The notes: a model not told the origin generated them from the letters alone. DNA of 64,000 nucleotides from an uncultured Saprospiraceae bacterium (GCA_938045585.1 CALIAU010000020.1:122767-186766); one strand, 5' to 3'; positions 45,271 to 56,300 are shown, numbered from the stretch's first letter. Numbers and translations: made by a program.

Positions 45271-46665
45271 TCAGATTTTTACTTGTTTCCATTTGCCCTG
45301 CTTAAACTTCCAGTACAAGAGAAGGGTTAATACAACCGAACTTAGGTTGATTGCCATGTACACACCCTGTGACCCAAAGTCAAGAACCTTTGCTAATACA
45401 TAGGCTGCTGGAATCTGAAATAACCAGAGCGCAATGAAATTCATGAGACTTGGTGTATAGGTGTCTCCTGCTCCATTGAATGCTTGACCTAGAACCATTT
45501 GGTACGCATAAAAGATATATCCAAGGACTACAAAACGCAAACAGGTAATTCCGTGCTGTACTGTTTCTGGGTCTTGTGTGAAGAAGGAAATAATCGGTCT
45601 TGGAAAAATCACACAGATTAGGGTAATTACAAACAATAATATAACGTTATATTTTCCTGCTAGCCAAACTGTTTTTTCTGCTCTCTCTGCATTTCCTGCA
45701 CCCAGATTTTGTCCCACTAACGTGGCAGTAGCATTTGACATTCCCCATGAAGGTAGGATGGTGAAAATAATGACGCGAATGCCTATAGTATATCCTGCTA
45801 GTACAGCGCTACCAAATTCTGCTAATATTTTTACTAGAAATATCCAACTTGCAGTACTAATTAAAAACTGTCCTGCTCCGCCTATAGAAACACGCGCTAA
45901 ATTTTTTAATATTTGAAAGTTAGGTTTTAAATACGATAGCTTTGTTCGAATTATAGATGATCCTTTTACTAAAACATAGATTTGAAACAAGACACCAATG
46001 CCTCTACCTATTACACTCGCAATAGCTGCTCCTTCCAATCCCATTTTAGGAAAGAAAAAGTACCCATGTATAAGACAAGGATCAAGTATTATATTAATTC
46101 CATTTGCCAAATACAGCGTATTCATTGCTATGGCAGCATTTCCTGCTCCTCTGAAAATACCATTAAATAAAAAGAGGAGCATGAGCACTATATTAAATCC
46201 CAAAATAATCTGGGTGTAACGTGTTCCCTTTGCTACTAAAGTTTCTGAACCTCCCATCATACGTAAGATATCATCTGCATAGTGATAGGACAGAACACCT
46301 AAAACTATAGCAACGAGAGTTCCCAGAAGCAGGGATTGCATAGCTGCACGGGATGCGCCCTCTGCATCTTTTTCTCCTATACGTCTTGCTACTACTGCTG
46401 TTGCTGCCATTGCTATTCCTATAGCAACCGACTCCATTATCATTAATACACTTTCTGTGAGACCCACTGTTGCAACAGCGTCTACATCATCTAATTTGCT
46501 TACAAAATAAATGTCAACGACAGCAAACAATGACTCCATCACCATTTCCATAATCATGGGAATGGACAATAAGACAAGTGCGCGCTTAATAGAACCCTTT
46601 GTATAGTCTTGCTCTTTGCCGCGCAGAGCGTCTGTAATGATTGCTATGTATTCTTTCAGTTTCAA
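45271..46665 (-). CDS. MATE-family efflux transporter
   Basis: A 464-residue inner-membrane protein with 12 helices in two similar halves of the MATE/NorM type, which exports drugs and other organic cations in exchange for sodium or protons. Typical are KGSIKRALVLLSIPMIMEMV at the start, VDIYFVSKLDDVDAVATVGL, and in the second half WGMSNATATLVGQNLGAGNA. Complete length. No operon partner; both sides are long intergenic or divergent. Confidence 0.92.
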   Translation of the reverse strand: MKLKEYIAIITDALRGKEQDYTKGSIKRALVLLSIPMIMEMVMESLFAVVDIYFVSKLDDVDAVATVGLTESVLMIMESVAIGIAMAATAVVARRIGEKDAEGASRAAMQSLLLGTLVAIVLGVLSYHYADDILRMMGGSETLVAKGTRYTQIILGFNIVLMLLFLFNGIFRGAGNAAIAMNTLYLANGINIILDPCLIHGYFFFPKMGLEGAAIASVIGRGIGVLFQIYVLVKGSSIIRTKLSYLKPNFQILKNLARVSIGGAGQFLISTASWIFLVKILAEFGSAVLAGYTIGIRVIIFTILPSWGMSNATATLVGQNLGAGNAERAEKTVWLAGKYNVILLFVITLICVIFPRPIISFFTQDPETVQHGITCLRFVVLGYIFYAYQMVLGQAFNGAGDTYTPSLMNFIALWLFQIPAAYVLAKVLDFGSQGVYMAINLSSVVLTLLLYWKFKQGKWKQVKI

Positions 46666-46877
46666 TTCTCTAAAGGATTACAAAGATAGTCTTTAGTAAA
46701 ATATATTGTCAATTACAATTTCTCTCTATACACTCTGTAGCGTTAAATTGTAACTATCTATTATCTAGTTTTAAATTTTAACCTAAACTTGACATGGGTT
46801 ACTCAAGAAGAAAATCTTATTTTGGAAACTCTTTAAAGGATGGCTTAATGGCTCCTTTAGGAGATAACTTATAAAAA

Positions 46878-47507
46878 ATGCTAAAAACACAGAAGTTAAG
46901 TCATAGATATCATAAGGAAGAAATGATTCATTTTCCTGACATTCAATGTGCAGAGGGTGAGTCTTTGTTGATTCTGGGTCAATCTGGTGTGGGAAAAACA
47001 ACCCTATTACATATTCTAGCAGGTCTTTTGAAACCAAATGAAGGAGATGTATTTCTTAACGAACAAAGTTTGTATAGCTTGTCTAAAAGTAGTATTGATA
47101 ATTTTCGTGGTGACAACATAGGTATTGTTTTCCAGCAAGCACACTTTGTGGGAGCCTTAACAGTGCTAGAAAATATTTTGCTCACGCAAAAGATGGGTAG
47201 AGGGCAAGAAGACAAAGCTAGGGTAATGTCAGTTTTAGAGCAGCTACAGGTCGAGCATAAAAGCAATGCCTATCCCCGAAACTTAAGTCAGGGAGAAAAG
47301 CAACGTGTGAGTATTGCCCGCGCGATTATCAATAGTCCAAAACTCATACTTGCAGACGAACCCACTTCCGCACTGGATGATAAGACCTGCAACGAATCAA
47401 TTAAGCTATTAGAAAACCAATCAAAGGCATTAGGGGCTGCCTTAGTAATCGTAACGCATGATGGTAGGTTAAAAGATTTCATCAACAATAAAATCATTTT
47501 AGAATGA
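46878..47507 (+). CDS. ABC transporter ATP-binding protein (LolD/MacB type)
   Basis: A 209-residue ATPase with Walker A GQSGVGKTT (about 34-42), the Q-loop FQQAHFVGALTV, the signature LSQGEKQR and Walker B LILADEPTSALD, then the switch VTHD. It belongs to the small MacB/LolD branch that powers FtsX-like permeases acting on periplasmic substrates. Its stop overlaps the ATG of the permease gene (ATGA), so they form one coupled unit. Confidence 0.95.
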   Translation: MLKTQKLSHRYHKEEMIHFPDIQCAEGESLLILGQSGVGKTTLLHILAGLLKPNEGDVFLNEQSLYSLSKSSIDNFRGDNIGIVFQQAHFVGALTVLENILLTQKMGRGQEDKARVMSVLEQLQVEHKSNAYPRNLSQGEKQRVSIARAIINSPKLILADEPTSALDDKTCNESIKLLENQSKALGAALVIVTHDGRLKDFINNKIILE

Positions 47508-48895
47508 GTCTTTTAAAACTAGCTTGGAAAAATATAATTCATAACCCGCTCAACTTACTCTTAGTTGTTTTGCTCTTTGCCCTAGGTGTCGGATTGATAA
47601 ATTTTCTTCTTACGGTGAATGAACAGATGAAGGATAAGTTTGATAAAAACTTAGCAGGCATTGACATGGTTGTAGGTGCCAAGGGTTCGCCCCTTCAAAT
47701 GATACTCTGCAACATGTATCATATTGATAATCCAACAGGAAATATTACGGTAAAAGAAGCAAGACCTTTTCTTAACCCAAAGCATCCACTCATTAAAAAA
47801 GCCGTGCCCCTGTCTTTGGGTGATAGCTATGAGGGGTTTAGAATTGTGGGAACTGATTATAGTATTCTTGAGATTTATGCAGCTGAAATAGAAACGGGCG
47901 CACTTTGGAAACGAAATTTAGAAGTCAGTATTGGAAAAGCTGTTGCTGATAAAACGGGTTTGCAAATAGGTGATAGCTTCTTGAGTTCACATGGTTTTGT
48001 ACAAGATGACGATTTCGCACATGACCATGCTGCATTTAAGGTAGTGGGTATTCTGAAAGAAACGGGTAGTGTAGTGGATCAACTTATTCTATGCAATACT
48101 GCAACAGTCTGGGAGGTACATGATCATGAAGAGGGTGCAGAAGATCATGACGAAGACGAAGGGCATGACCATGATGGACACGATCATGATGGACACGATC
48201 ATGCTGGACACGATCATGCTGGACATGATCACGACGACCATACAGGACATGACCATGGCGATCATGCGCACCACGACCATGCAGGGCACAATCACGAAGC
48301 ACATGCACAAGAGGAAGTACCCTTTAATCTAATGGATCATCCAGATAAAGAGATCACCTCGGTGCTTGTTCAGTTTAAGTCCAGATCAAATTTTCAGGCC
48401 TTGAACATGCCTAGAAATATAAATCAAAACACAGATCTAATGGCAGCATCTCCTGCTATTGAAATAAACCGTTTGTACGATATGATTGGAGTAGGTTCGC
48501 GCGCCTTACAAATGCTTGCTTTCCTTATCTCACTTGTTTCAGCTATTAGTATATTCATCTCTTTATTTAATTCTCTTAAAAGCAGAAAATATGAGCTTGC
48601 CCTTATTCGGGTTATGGGCGCTAAACCCGTAAAGCTTTTTACCCTAATTATACTTGAAGGAATTATACTTGCTCTTATTTCATTTGTAGTAGGAATACTA
48701 CTGAGTCATATCGCGCTTTGGTTTATGGCAGAGAATATGTCTGAGTCTTATAAGTATAGCTTTAGTTCATGGTCATTCGGTAAACGTGAATTCTATCTAT
48801 TGTTATTCTCCTTATTAATAGGTTTTCTAGCTTCGGTAATTCCTGCATGGCGGGCGTATCGTACCGATATACATGAGACATTGAGTAAGATATAG
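47504..48895 (+). CDS. FtsX-like ABC permease with His/Asp-rich periplasmic loop
   Basis: A 463-residue permease of the MacB/FtsX/LolC type: one helix near the N-terminus (about 15-35), a large periplasmic domain, and three helices in the C-terminal third (SRALQMLAFLISLVSAISIF, LFTLIILEGIILALISFVVG and a last one near 430-450). Within the periplasmic domain at residues 206-267 is an insert made almost only of His, Asp, Gly and Ala, built on HDHDG/HDHAG repeats. Such tracts bind zinc, nickel or copper. The transporter may sense or move metal, or a metal-bound peptide or lipoprotein. Coupled to the ATPase gene by a 4-base overlap. Confidence 0.88.
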   Translation: MSLLKLAWKNIIHNPLNLLLVVLLFALGVGLINFLLTVNEQMKDKFDKNLAGIDMVVGAKGSPLQMILCNMYHIDNPTGNITVKEARPFLNPKHPLIKKAVPLSLGDSYEGFRIVGTDYSILEIYAAEIETGALWKRNLEVSIGKAVADKTGLQIGDSFLSSHGFVQDDDFAHDHAAFKVVGILKETGSVVDQLILCNTATVWEVHDHEEGAEDHDEDEGHDHDGHDHDGHDHAGHDHAGHDHDDHTGHDHGDHAHHDHAGHNHEAHAQEEVPFNLMDHPDKEITSVLVQFKSRSNFQALNMPRNINQNTDLMAASPAIEINRLYDMIGVGSRALQMLAFLISLVSAISIFISLFNSLKSRKYELALIRVMGAKPVKLFTLIILEGIILALISFVVGILLSHIALWFMAENMSESYKYSFSSWSFGKREFYLLLFSLLIGFLASVIPAWRAYRTDIHETLSKI

Positions 48896-48962
48896 CCAGA
48901 GACGGAGTGATGACAAAAAAACTGAAATCTAATGTCTAGTATCTAGTATCTAGTGCCCCCCC

Positions 48963-49319
48963 TTACAACTTATAAATATCCGTTGGGCTTTCGCAGAAGA
49001 CTGCCTTGTCACCTTTTATGGCAATAGGTGCTTTCATAAGATGCGGATTGTTTTTGAGTAGCTTGACCCAACTACCTGTGCCTGCCTCCGTGCCTCTAAT
49101 TCTATTTTGATAATCAGGATGTGCCTTGTTTAAAAGTTCTTTTGGATGTTTGTCCAAAAGACTGAGTAGCTTGACCCAACTTGTATCAGAGATGGAAGCA
49201 TCTTCATAAGAGAAGGCTTTTACATGTGTAGAAATACTCTTGGCATATGCCATCGTTTTTTTGTCGGAAGAGGAGCTAGGATTATAGTATAGAAGAATTT
49301 CTCTCTGATGAATTTTCAT
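48963..49319 (-). CDS. ArsC/Spx-fold protein lacking the catalytic cysteine
   Basis: A 118-residue protein with the ArsC-like thioredoxin fold. The N-terminal strand-turn is LLYYNPSSSSDKKTMAYAKS; in true arsenate reductases this turn is of the type NPxCS with the redox Cys, here replaced by Ser. The C-terminal part (LLKNNPHLMKAPIAIKGDKA then VFCESPTDIY) follows the family, including the MKxPI cis-Pro segment. It cannot work as a standard arsenate reductase; a binding or regulatory role, as in Spx-like proteins, is possible. Confidence 0.75.
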   Translation of the reverse strand: MKIHQREILLYYNPSSSSDKKTMAYAKSISTHVKAFSYEDASISDTSWVKLLSLLDKHPKELLNKAHPDYQNRIRGTEAGTGSWVKLLKNNPHLMKAPIAIKGDKAVFCESPTDIYKL

Positions 49320-49563
49320 AAACAGCTTTTTATAAAGCTAAGGCATATTTTGTCATAATCCTACTTTTCGAAACATTTATGTGTTTTTATGGCTAAAAGC
49401 CACTTAATAAATTGCTCAGTTATACTTTTTCAGTATATATAGCTGTTTGATTATAGTTTTTTATTGATTTCTTCCTAGTTGTAATCCTCCAGTCCTACTT
49501 TTTCTCAGGATAAATTGATAATATGCAGTTCTTGAAAACTCAAAACAGAGCCTTAACCCAAGC

Positions 49564-51855
49564 ATGAAACAGCGCCTTTTCTATATCCTTATCGCTTTGC
49601 TCTTAAGTATTGTCAGCTTTCCTGATTTAGTTTCTAACTATGACCTAACTATAGATCCACAGATTCATTGGGTATTTAATTGGCTGTTTGAAAACAACTT
49701 TGATCTAACTCAAAAAATAATTTTTCCACATGGTCCTCTCAGTTTTTTAGAATATCCGTTGGGTATTGGAAATAACATTTTACTAAGTAGTCTTTTTGTG
49801 TTTACACTGCATTTTCTTTTTGCTTATACTGCCTTGTTGTTGTTTTCTGGAGAAAAAAAATGGAGTTCCATTGTATATCTACTCTCCATCTATTTTTCTT
49901 TGCAGTACTTAGATTTTGAATTGACTCTCTGTGGTTTAGTTTTCTTACTTATAGGAAATCATTTGCAGAAAAAGAATATACTATTTTTAGTACTTGCGAT
50001 AATCGTCTCAGCTTTTGCCTTTTATATTAAGATTTCAATTGGCATTATTTCTGCCAGCATGCTTGCTTCTTACTTCATGTATTTGATTTTCTTTGGATTT
50101 ACATCTTCCAAGAAGGAGTTAGTAACTCTTGCAACATTTCCTCTTTTACTGATTGTAATTTGGCTTGGATTGTATCAAAATATAGATGGTTTTACTGAAT
50201 ACCTCATTGGTATTAAAGAACTAATTATTGGCAACTCTGATAGTGCTTCTTTATATCCAGATAATAACTGGATTTTACTATCTGCTTCGCTTCTTTCTCT
50301 TATAGTATTTCCCTTTATAGGCTTATCTAAGCAAAGCAAAATACTTTTTGGAATCAGCGTCCTTAGTTTGCTTGCAGTTTGGAAACACAGTATGGCAAGA
50401 GAAGATGCATGGCACATTATGAAATTTGGATATTGGATATTTTTTATAGGTCTTACCATACTGCTAAATGAAAAAAAGTGGCAGCTGTTTGCAAGTCTTG
50501 CCCTTAGTTTTTCATTGGGTTTCTTTTATCTAAATGCACGCAGTGTTACAGCAAGTAGTTTGATCTCTTTGAAACTACCTAAGCTAGAACACATGTATAA
50601 TAATTTGCTGAGCACTAAGGAAAAAAGACGATCTGAAGATAAGATAGTTGCAGAGGCAAATACTTGTTTATTATCAGATAAAGATCGCCTACTTATAGGA
50701 GATAGTTTTGTTGATTGTTATCCATATAATTACTGCTTTATTCAAGCAAATAATTTACAATGGGCACCCCGTCCTATTATACAATCCTATGCTGCTTACA
50801 CAACTCAGTTAGATTCAAAAAATGCGGAGCACTTTTTATCATATTCTGCACCAGATTATATTATTTGGGAAAGTGATATACTTAAACGAGATCGCTGGCA
50901 ATCTGATATGAGTAGTATAGATGGTAGGTATCTTATGCATGATGAACCTCAGACCATACAGAATATTTTTAGTTCTTATTACATTGTAAGTAAGGAGGAG
51001 AATTATGTGCTATGGGCAAAACGTAAGGAAGCGCTTGTTGTCAAAGAAAAGGAGTTAACTAGAAAGAAGGTAGACATTGGTTGGGGAACGTGGATTCCTG
51101 TTCCTAAACACAACACAGCAATTCAACTCAATGCACAATTAAACAATTCTTTATTGGCAAAACTTAAATCTGCTGTGTATAAAGGAGAGGCCGTCTTCTT
51201 AGAATTTAAAACTGCACAGGGTATAAGAAAACAAAGAGTAACGCAAAAACATTTAAGTCAAAATTTATTAATAAGCCCTCTTATTGAAAATTTAAACTCG
51301 AATAATGTTTTGCAAAAGGTAGAAGCAGTACGATTTACTACGCATACGCCTAAATTCTTTTCCAAAACATTTCCTGTTCGATTTACAGAATATGCTTTTT
51401 ATCAAAACGATACGCACATTTCACTCGAATCTATACTACAAAAATCAAGTCCAGATACTTCTTACCAATCAAACGCTATTCCTAATGTTTTTGAAGAAGA
51501 AGAAATCTTACAAAACATTTCTCCCGAAAAGTATTCCTCTACGTACCAGATTGTTGCTGATTCTATTTTACATTTTGGTATAGACACTGTTCTTCTTGTG
51601 TCTGCTCTTGACTTCAAAATGTCTTGTGCTGCTAAGGCAAAGCTTGTAATAGAAATACAAAACAAGTCTGATAAGAAATTATGGACATCGCGATCATTAG
51701 ACAAATTTATGCATCACTGCCATGCCTGGGAGCATATGTATGATGCAAGGAAGGTTCCACTAGAAAAGGGGGATGTCATCAAAGTATATGTTTGGAATAA
51801 CGCTGGAGAAGAATTGAGTATACGTGATTTTAAATTAAGTATACATTCTAGATAA
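49564..51855 (+). CDS. large polytopic membrane protein, unknown
   Basis: A 763-residue protein. The first about 330 residues hold some ten membrane helices; the remainder is soluble and probably outside the cytoplasm. The conserved-looking loop after helix 1 (DPQIHWVFNWLFENNFDLTQ, then IIFPHGPLSFLEYPLG) with Asp, His and Glu resembles the first extracytoplasmic loop of GT-C-type membrane glycosyltransferases, but I cannot confirm a family. Ends with a beta-rich region with LSIRDFKLSIHSR. Standalone gene. Confidence 0.55.
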   Translation: MKQRLFYILIALLLSIVSFPDLVSNYDLTIDPQIHWVFNWLFENNFDLTQKIIFPHGPLSFLEYPLGIGNNILLSSLFVFTLHFLFAYTALLLFSGEKKWSSIVYLLSIYFSLQYLDFELTLCGLVFLLIGNHLQKKNILFLVLAIIVSAFAFYIKISIGIISASMLASYFMYLIFFGFTSSKKELVTLATFPLLLIVIWLGLYQNIDGFTEYLIGIKELIIGNSDSASLYPDNNWILLSASLLSLIVFPFIGLSKQSKILFGISVLSLLAVWKHSMAREDAWHIMKFGYWIFFIGLTILLNEKKWQLFASLALSFSLGFFYLNARSVTASSLISLKLPKLEHMYNNLLSTKEKRRSEDKIVAEANTCLLSDKDRLLIGDSFVDCYPYNYCFIQANNLQWAPRPIIQSYAAYTTQLDSKNAEHFLSYSAPDYIIWESDILKRDRWQSDMSSIDGRYLMHDEPQTIQNIFSSYYIVSKEENYVLWAKRKEALVVKEKELTRKKVDIGWGTWIPVPKHNTAIQLNAQLNNSLLAKLKSAVYKGEAVFLEFKTAQGIRKQRVTQKHLSQNLLISPLIENLNSNNVLQKVEAVRFTTHTPKFFSKTFPVRFTEYAFYQNDTHISLESILQKSSPDTSYQSNAIPNVFEEEEILQNISPEKYSSTYQIVADSILHFGIDTVLLVSALDFKMSCAAKAKLVIEIQNKSDKKLWTSRSLDKFMHHCHAWEHMYDARKVPLEKGDVIKVYVWNNAGEELSIRDFKLSIHSR

Positions 51856-51942
51856 AGAAAACATGTGGGAAATATTGTATAACTAAACTACTTAAAAAGC
51901 TGACAAACGAATATGGCCACATCTAATTCTTCTTTGTCACGA

Positions 51943-53124
51943 TTATTTATTCTTGAATTTATCTCTGATTCTTGTAAATATATTTGATTTAAGATTAATT
52001 GCATTCGTCACGGCAATATTCACGACGAATTTAAGCTTTTTATCTTCAATACGTTTTATTCTAAAGAATGAGTTTCTTCCCCATTTGTCTTCTAAATAAG
52101 GGTCAAGATTGTTATCTAAAAGGTAATGTAATCTCTTTGTATACATATCATATGTTTCTTCTGATTTAATAGCTTTTACTATAAACCCGATTGTATCGTA
52201 AAAGTGAGATGATTGAGCAACTTTTTCGTTTATGTTATAGCCTTGTTGTAGAAGTTTATCCATAATATCAAATCTATCTTTTTTCAGTGCTTCCTTAAAT
52301 GCACCATATTTAAAATTCACATTTCGTTCAATCAAGTTTTCGACGAAATCTTCCTTTTCATGGAGAATTGATAATTCTAAAACTCTTGAACATATTGGCT
52401 CCTCTGGAAATAATTTGTCCTCTAATCCTAAGAGGAAATCACCCAATCTGTTTTCATGATAAAGTCCTAGCGGGTAATAATCATTTTGTTTTTTTTGCCA
52501 AGGCTTTAACTTTCCATATTTTTCATGCGGTTTTGTCAAAAAAACTTCTCTACGATTAAATTCTTTGACTGCTTTTTCGTGATAAGAATTGTAATCAATC
52601 CCTTTATGTTCACATACCTTTTTATCATCCCATTCTTCTCCGTGGTCAATGACTATATCTTTGTATAACGTAACTGTTATTCCGTGTTCATAATCTAAAC
52701 ATGAACTGCAATTAAAAATATAATAGGCGAAATCTTCATGTCCAATTCTTTTGATTACTATTCGATCTATGCCATATAATTTATTGAGGTCTTCTACTTT
52801 AGTGAGTTGGGGATAACATTCAGGATATTCACTTTCCCATATAAAAGTTTTGTAATGAGGATATATTATATCCCTACTGTATTTCCATAAACTTGTTAAT
52901 ACCTTCGATTGGTTGTCAGGATTTAAAAGAAAATTGATTGTATTGAGTTGGTAATTTTCAGGGTCTGGATTTGAATTGAATTCATCAAATATCTCAAAAT
53001 TAAATAAACCTTCACTTGGTTTTTCACTACCTCTTGTATACTCCGAATTATTTAATATTTTGAACTTTTCGAGTTTTAATTCGAGTTCCCAATCTCCTTT
53101 AAATTCGAGTGATGAATTTTTCAT
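51943..53124 (-). CDS. ankyrin-like repeat protein, N-terminal domain unknown
   Basis: A 393-residue soluble protein without a signal peptide. The C-terminal part from about residue 235 reads as degenerate ankyrin repeats (LHEKEDFVENLIERNVNFKY, FKEALKKDRFDIMDKLLQQG, YNINEK, RLHYLLDNNLDPYLEDKWGR). The first about 230 residues are rich in Tyr, Trp and charged residues and I do not recognise them (HEDFAYYIFNCSSCLDYEHG is notable). Isolated gene with low GC; it may be an immunity-like or accessory protein, but nothing in the context proves that. Confidence 0.5.
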   Translation of the reverse strand: MKNSSLEFKGDWELELKLEKFKILNNSEYTRGSEKPSEGLFNFEIFDEFNSNPDPENYQLNTINFLLNPDNQSKVLTSLWKYSRDIIYPHYKTFIWESEYPECYPQLTKVEDLNKLYGIDRIVIKRIGHEDFAYYIFNCSSCLDYEHGITVTLYKDIVIDHGEEWDDKKVCEHKGIDYNSYHEKAVKEFNRREVFLTKPHEKYGKLKPWQKKQNDYYPLGLYHENRLGDFLLGLEDKLFPEEPICSRVLELSILHEKEDFVENLIERNVNFKYGAFKEALKKDRFDIMDKLLQQGYNINEKVAQSSHFYDTIGFIVKAIKSEETYDMYTKRLHYLLDNNLDPYLEDKWGRNSFFRIKRIEDKKLKFVVNIAVTNAINLKSNIFTRIRDKFKNK

Positions 53125-53241
53125 TTTTACTAATTCTGACTAGTAAGTGAATATAACTAATATAAACAGTTTGATGTTGAAAGGTAATAGAATAGCAGAT
53201 GACAGTTCTATGTGTCCTCAGCTGTTCCCCCGCATCAGGGA

Positions 53242-53267
53242 CCTGCCTGCGTGCGCAAGCAGGCAGG
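53242..53267. repeat. CCTGCC palindrome, copy 5
   Basis: The cleanest copy: CCTGCCTGC and GCAGGCAGG, nine perfect pairs, around GTGCGCAA. It sits between the ankyrin-like gene and the end of the T9SS giant. Confidence 0.8.
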
Positions 53268-53315
53268 CGGAACTCCTGGAATAGCCCGGTCCTGCAAAGC
53301 AGGAGATGCCCTAAA

Positions 53316-53351
53316 TAAAAGAAGGGAGAACAGTAAGCCCGCTCTCCCTTC
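53316..53351 (-). terminator. intrinsic terminator of the 53374-57732 gene
   Basis: On the - strand a 9-bp stem GAAGGGAGA/TCTCCCTTC followed by TTTTATTT, 22 bases after the stop codon of the large secreted protein gene. Confidence 0.85.
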
Positions 53352-53373
53352 AAAAATTGTTAAAACCCGTTTA

Positions 53374-56300
53374 TTATTCTACAAGAAGCATTTTCTTGCG
53401 TACTGTTTCGTTATCTGTTTGCAGTATGTAGGTATATATTCCTGATCCGGATAAATCAGAACTTGCAATCCGTATACTGTGCTTACCTGCTGTTACATTT
53501 TCAGTCTGTGTAAATGCCTGTCTTCCTTGAATATCAAACACTGTCAGTACCACCTTACTTGCCTGTGTCAGATTGTAATTAATCTCTGTATAGTCTGACC
53601 AAGGGTTTGGCTGATTTTGACTCACTGTAAGGCTTTGCACAATTGCTGCATTCGTTCTTGTTTCCAAGTCTAATGTACCTGCCTGACCATCAAGATATGT
53701 CTCTGCTGTCATTCCATCTTTAGCCAGTGTAAAGTTATTAGATCCAGCTCCTTCCATAAGGATATAAAATAATACTTCGTTCTTGTCAAAGTCGATAGCT
53801 TCCGCTGTATTCCAACTCAGGCTTACTGCAGAGCCATCTTTATGTATAGCATAATTACTGTTGTCCATATCAAGACCTGCTGCTTCAAGTCCAACAAAAT
53901 TTCCTTGTGCAGCTTCTAGTGATATAGTCGCTTGCAAACCTTCTAGAGATATAAATGCATCCGCATACACTGGGTGCTTAAATATCTTACCAGCTTGTTC
54001 TGCAACTTGGTCAACAATAAGAGATATGCCCTGCGTTCTAAGTTCTGTTTCTAAACCGGCTTGTAGGTTAGAAACTGCACTATTGTTTACATCTCCTACC
54101 TTATATCCTACAAAGGGAATATTTGCTGTTCCTTGTAAATTAGGAATCTCATACATATTCTCCATCTGCGATGACCAAGGATCTGTTACATCTATGAAGT
54201 GATGCGCAGCATTCAAGAAATTCCAACTTGAATTGTTAGGCAGTTCTGCATAAATTCCAAGAATGAGTTTTCTTAATTCCACGATATCTATGCTCGTCAC
54301 TGATTCTGAACCATTGACATCTGCTGCTAGAATTTTATACGGACTATCTAGGACATCTAAACCTAATACATGTCTCTGTATAAAGATAAGATCAAGCGTA
54401 GTTACTCCATTTAAGTAATCATCATCTTTGTCTGGGACTACCATATATGATCCTCCTGCTGGCATAGATCCAAAATCGTAGTGTCCATCTGAGTCTGTCA
54501 TTTCCATAGGTGTAGTAGATCCTTCCAAGCTCACCTGTACATCTGCAATCATATTATCATCAGATGTTCTGATTTCACCAATCACTGTTCCCATAAGGTT
54601 AGGAGGACAAATGTCATCCATATTGGAATCTTGGATATCTACAAAGGTTGTACAGAATGACTGTTGTCCGTTTGAATCTGTTACCCACATCTGTATTGGC
54701 TGAATACCTATATCGTCACAATCAAAAGTAACATTCGTATCATTTACATCCGCGCTAAAACTAAATGTGATGTCATACCCACATGGTGAGTAACTACTTG
54801 CATCAAAATCACTTGCCCATAACTCAACCACTTCGTTGTCTGGAATTCCATCGCCATCTGTATCTGATGCTGTTAATTCTGCTGCTAATCCATTAAAACA
54901 AACTGGCACTGGTGTCTTTGTGTTTTCTACAGAAAAATCCTGTGTATCTGTTGTAAAGTTTCCACAGCCATCTTGTACTGTCCACTCTATACAATGTTCT
55001 CCAATTGGATATTCTCCTGATGCATCATTAGTAGTTCCAAAAAGGTCATAGGTGCCATCACAGTTTGCATCTATTTTATAATTCCAAATAAGGAAGGCCG
55101 GATCAGTACAGTCATCTGTTGCACTTGCTGTAAGTGGAACAAAAGCAGCACTACAGTCTACGTCTGTTGATTCCACATCAACATCTGGAAGACTTCCAAG
55201 TTCTGGTCCTTCCGTGTTGTTAATCTTAATAATCTGATCCCATTCCCATCTCGGATGTACGCCATTTACTTTCTGACACCAATCAATAATTGTCCAGTGT
55301 CTTATAATTTTAAAGCAGGCATCTTGTCCGTTTGCAAATTGGAATATTTCATCATCGTAATCTTGACCAACAAGAGAACATTCATTGTCTCCTACTATCA
55401 CAGGTTCTTGTGAACCCGCTGGTAGATCTCCCGGATCCAAGTCTGCTAATGAACATAAATCATCCGCTGTATAATCTGCTGGCCAGGTAATTCCTGTTCC
55501 ATCAAATGGATCTGAATTTACAAAGGTGATGGTCTGTGTACAAACAGTTGGAGGGCCGTCTGTTGCTCCAAAGGCTGTAAAGGTTCTAGTAATAGATCCT
55601 GCTCCACAGTTATCAAAACTTGAAGTCGCACTTTCACTTACCATCTGCGAACAGTTTCCAATCACAGTAGGTACTCCAAATTGTGTGTCTAAATTATCTA
55701 TATCAAAGTCAACTGTACATTCTACTGTCACATCTGGTGGACAACTTAATAGTGCTGGTAATTTATTCTGAACACAGATTTCTACCATACACTGGTTAGA
55801 CCTTCCTCCCGCATCTGTCACTTGCATTGCTACCATATGACATCCTCCCGTTCCATCTGGATCAGGTAGGTCTTCACAACAAAATTCTACACAATCACCA
55901 AACACTAAATTTTCTGGCACACCACAATTATCATCCATCCTTGCAATCTGTATCGTTACAGGACCACAGGCATCAAAACTTCCTGCATCTATAGATTCTG
56001 CACATACCCATGCTTTCCCGTCTGAGTTAAGGCTTACTACCTCTTGGTCTTGGCATATTGCAATGGGGTCTGAGCCATCTACTATATATATTTCTCTAAA
56101 GCATTCGTTTTGGTTGTAGCAAGCATCTACTGCCGTATATCGTAACCAGACTCTACCTGCTGGTAAGCCTTCAATAATATAAGAGTCACCATCTGGTACA
56201 ACACCTACATTTGTATATGCTCCATTTACTGGAGGTTGACCATTTTCATCTGCAAGTAGATAGGAAACAGTCCAAGTAGGGTCATTACAATCTGTAAGAA

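Noticed and set aside
46783-47037. 84-codon - strand frame at the start of the ABC ATPase gene
   Set aside because: Antisense to the ATPase Walker A region and without protein-like features.
48084-48332. Open frames antisense to and in another frame of the His-rich permease region
   Set aside because: They are produced by the repetitive HDH coding tract, consist of Met/Thr or His/Arg repeats, and overlap a clearly real gene.
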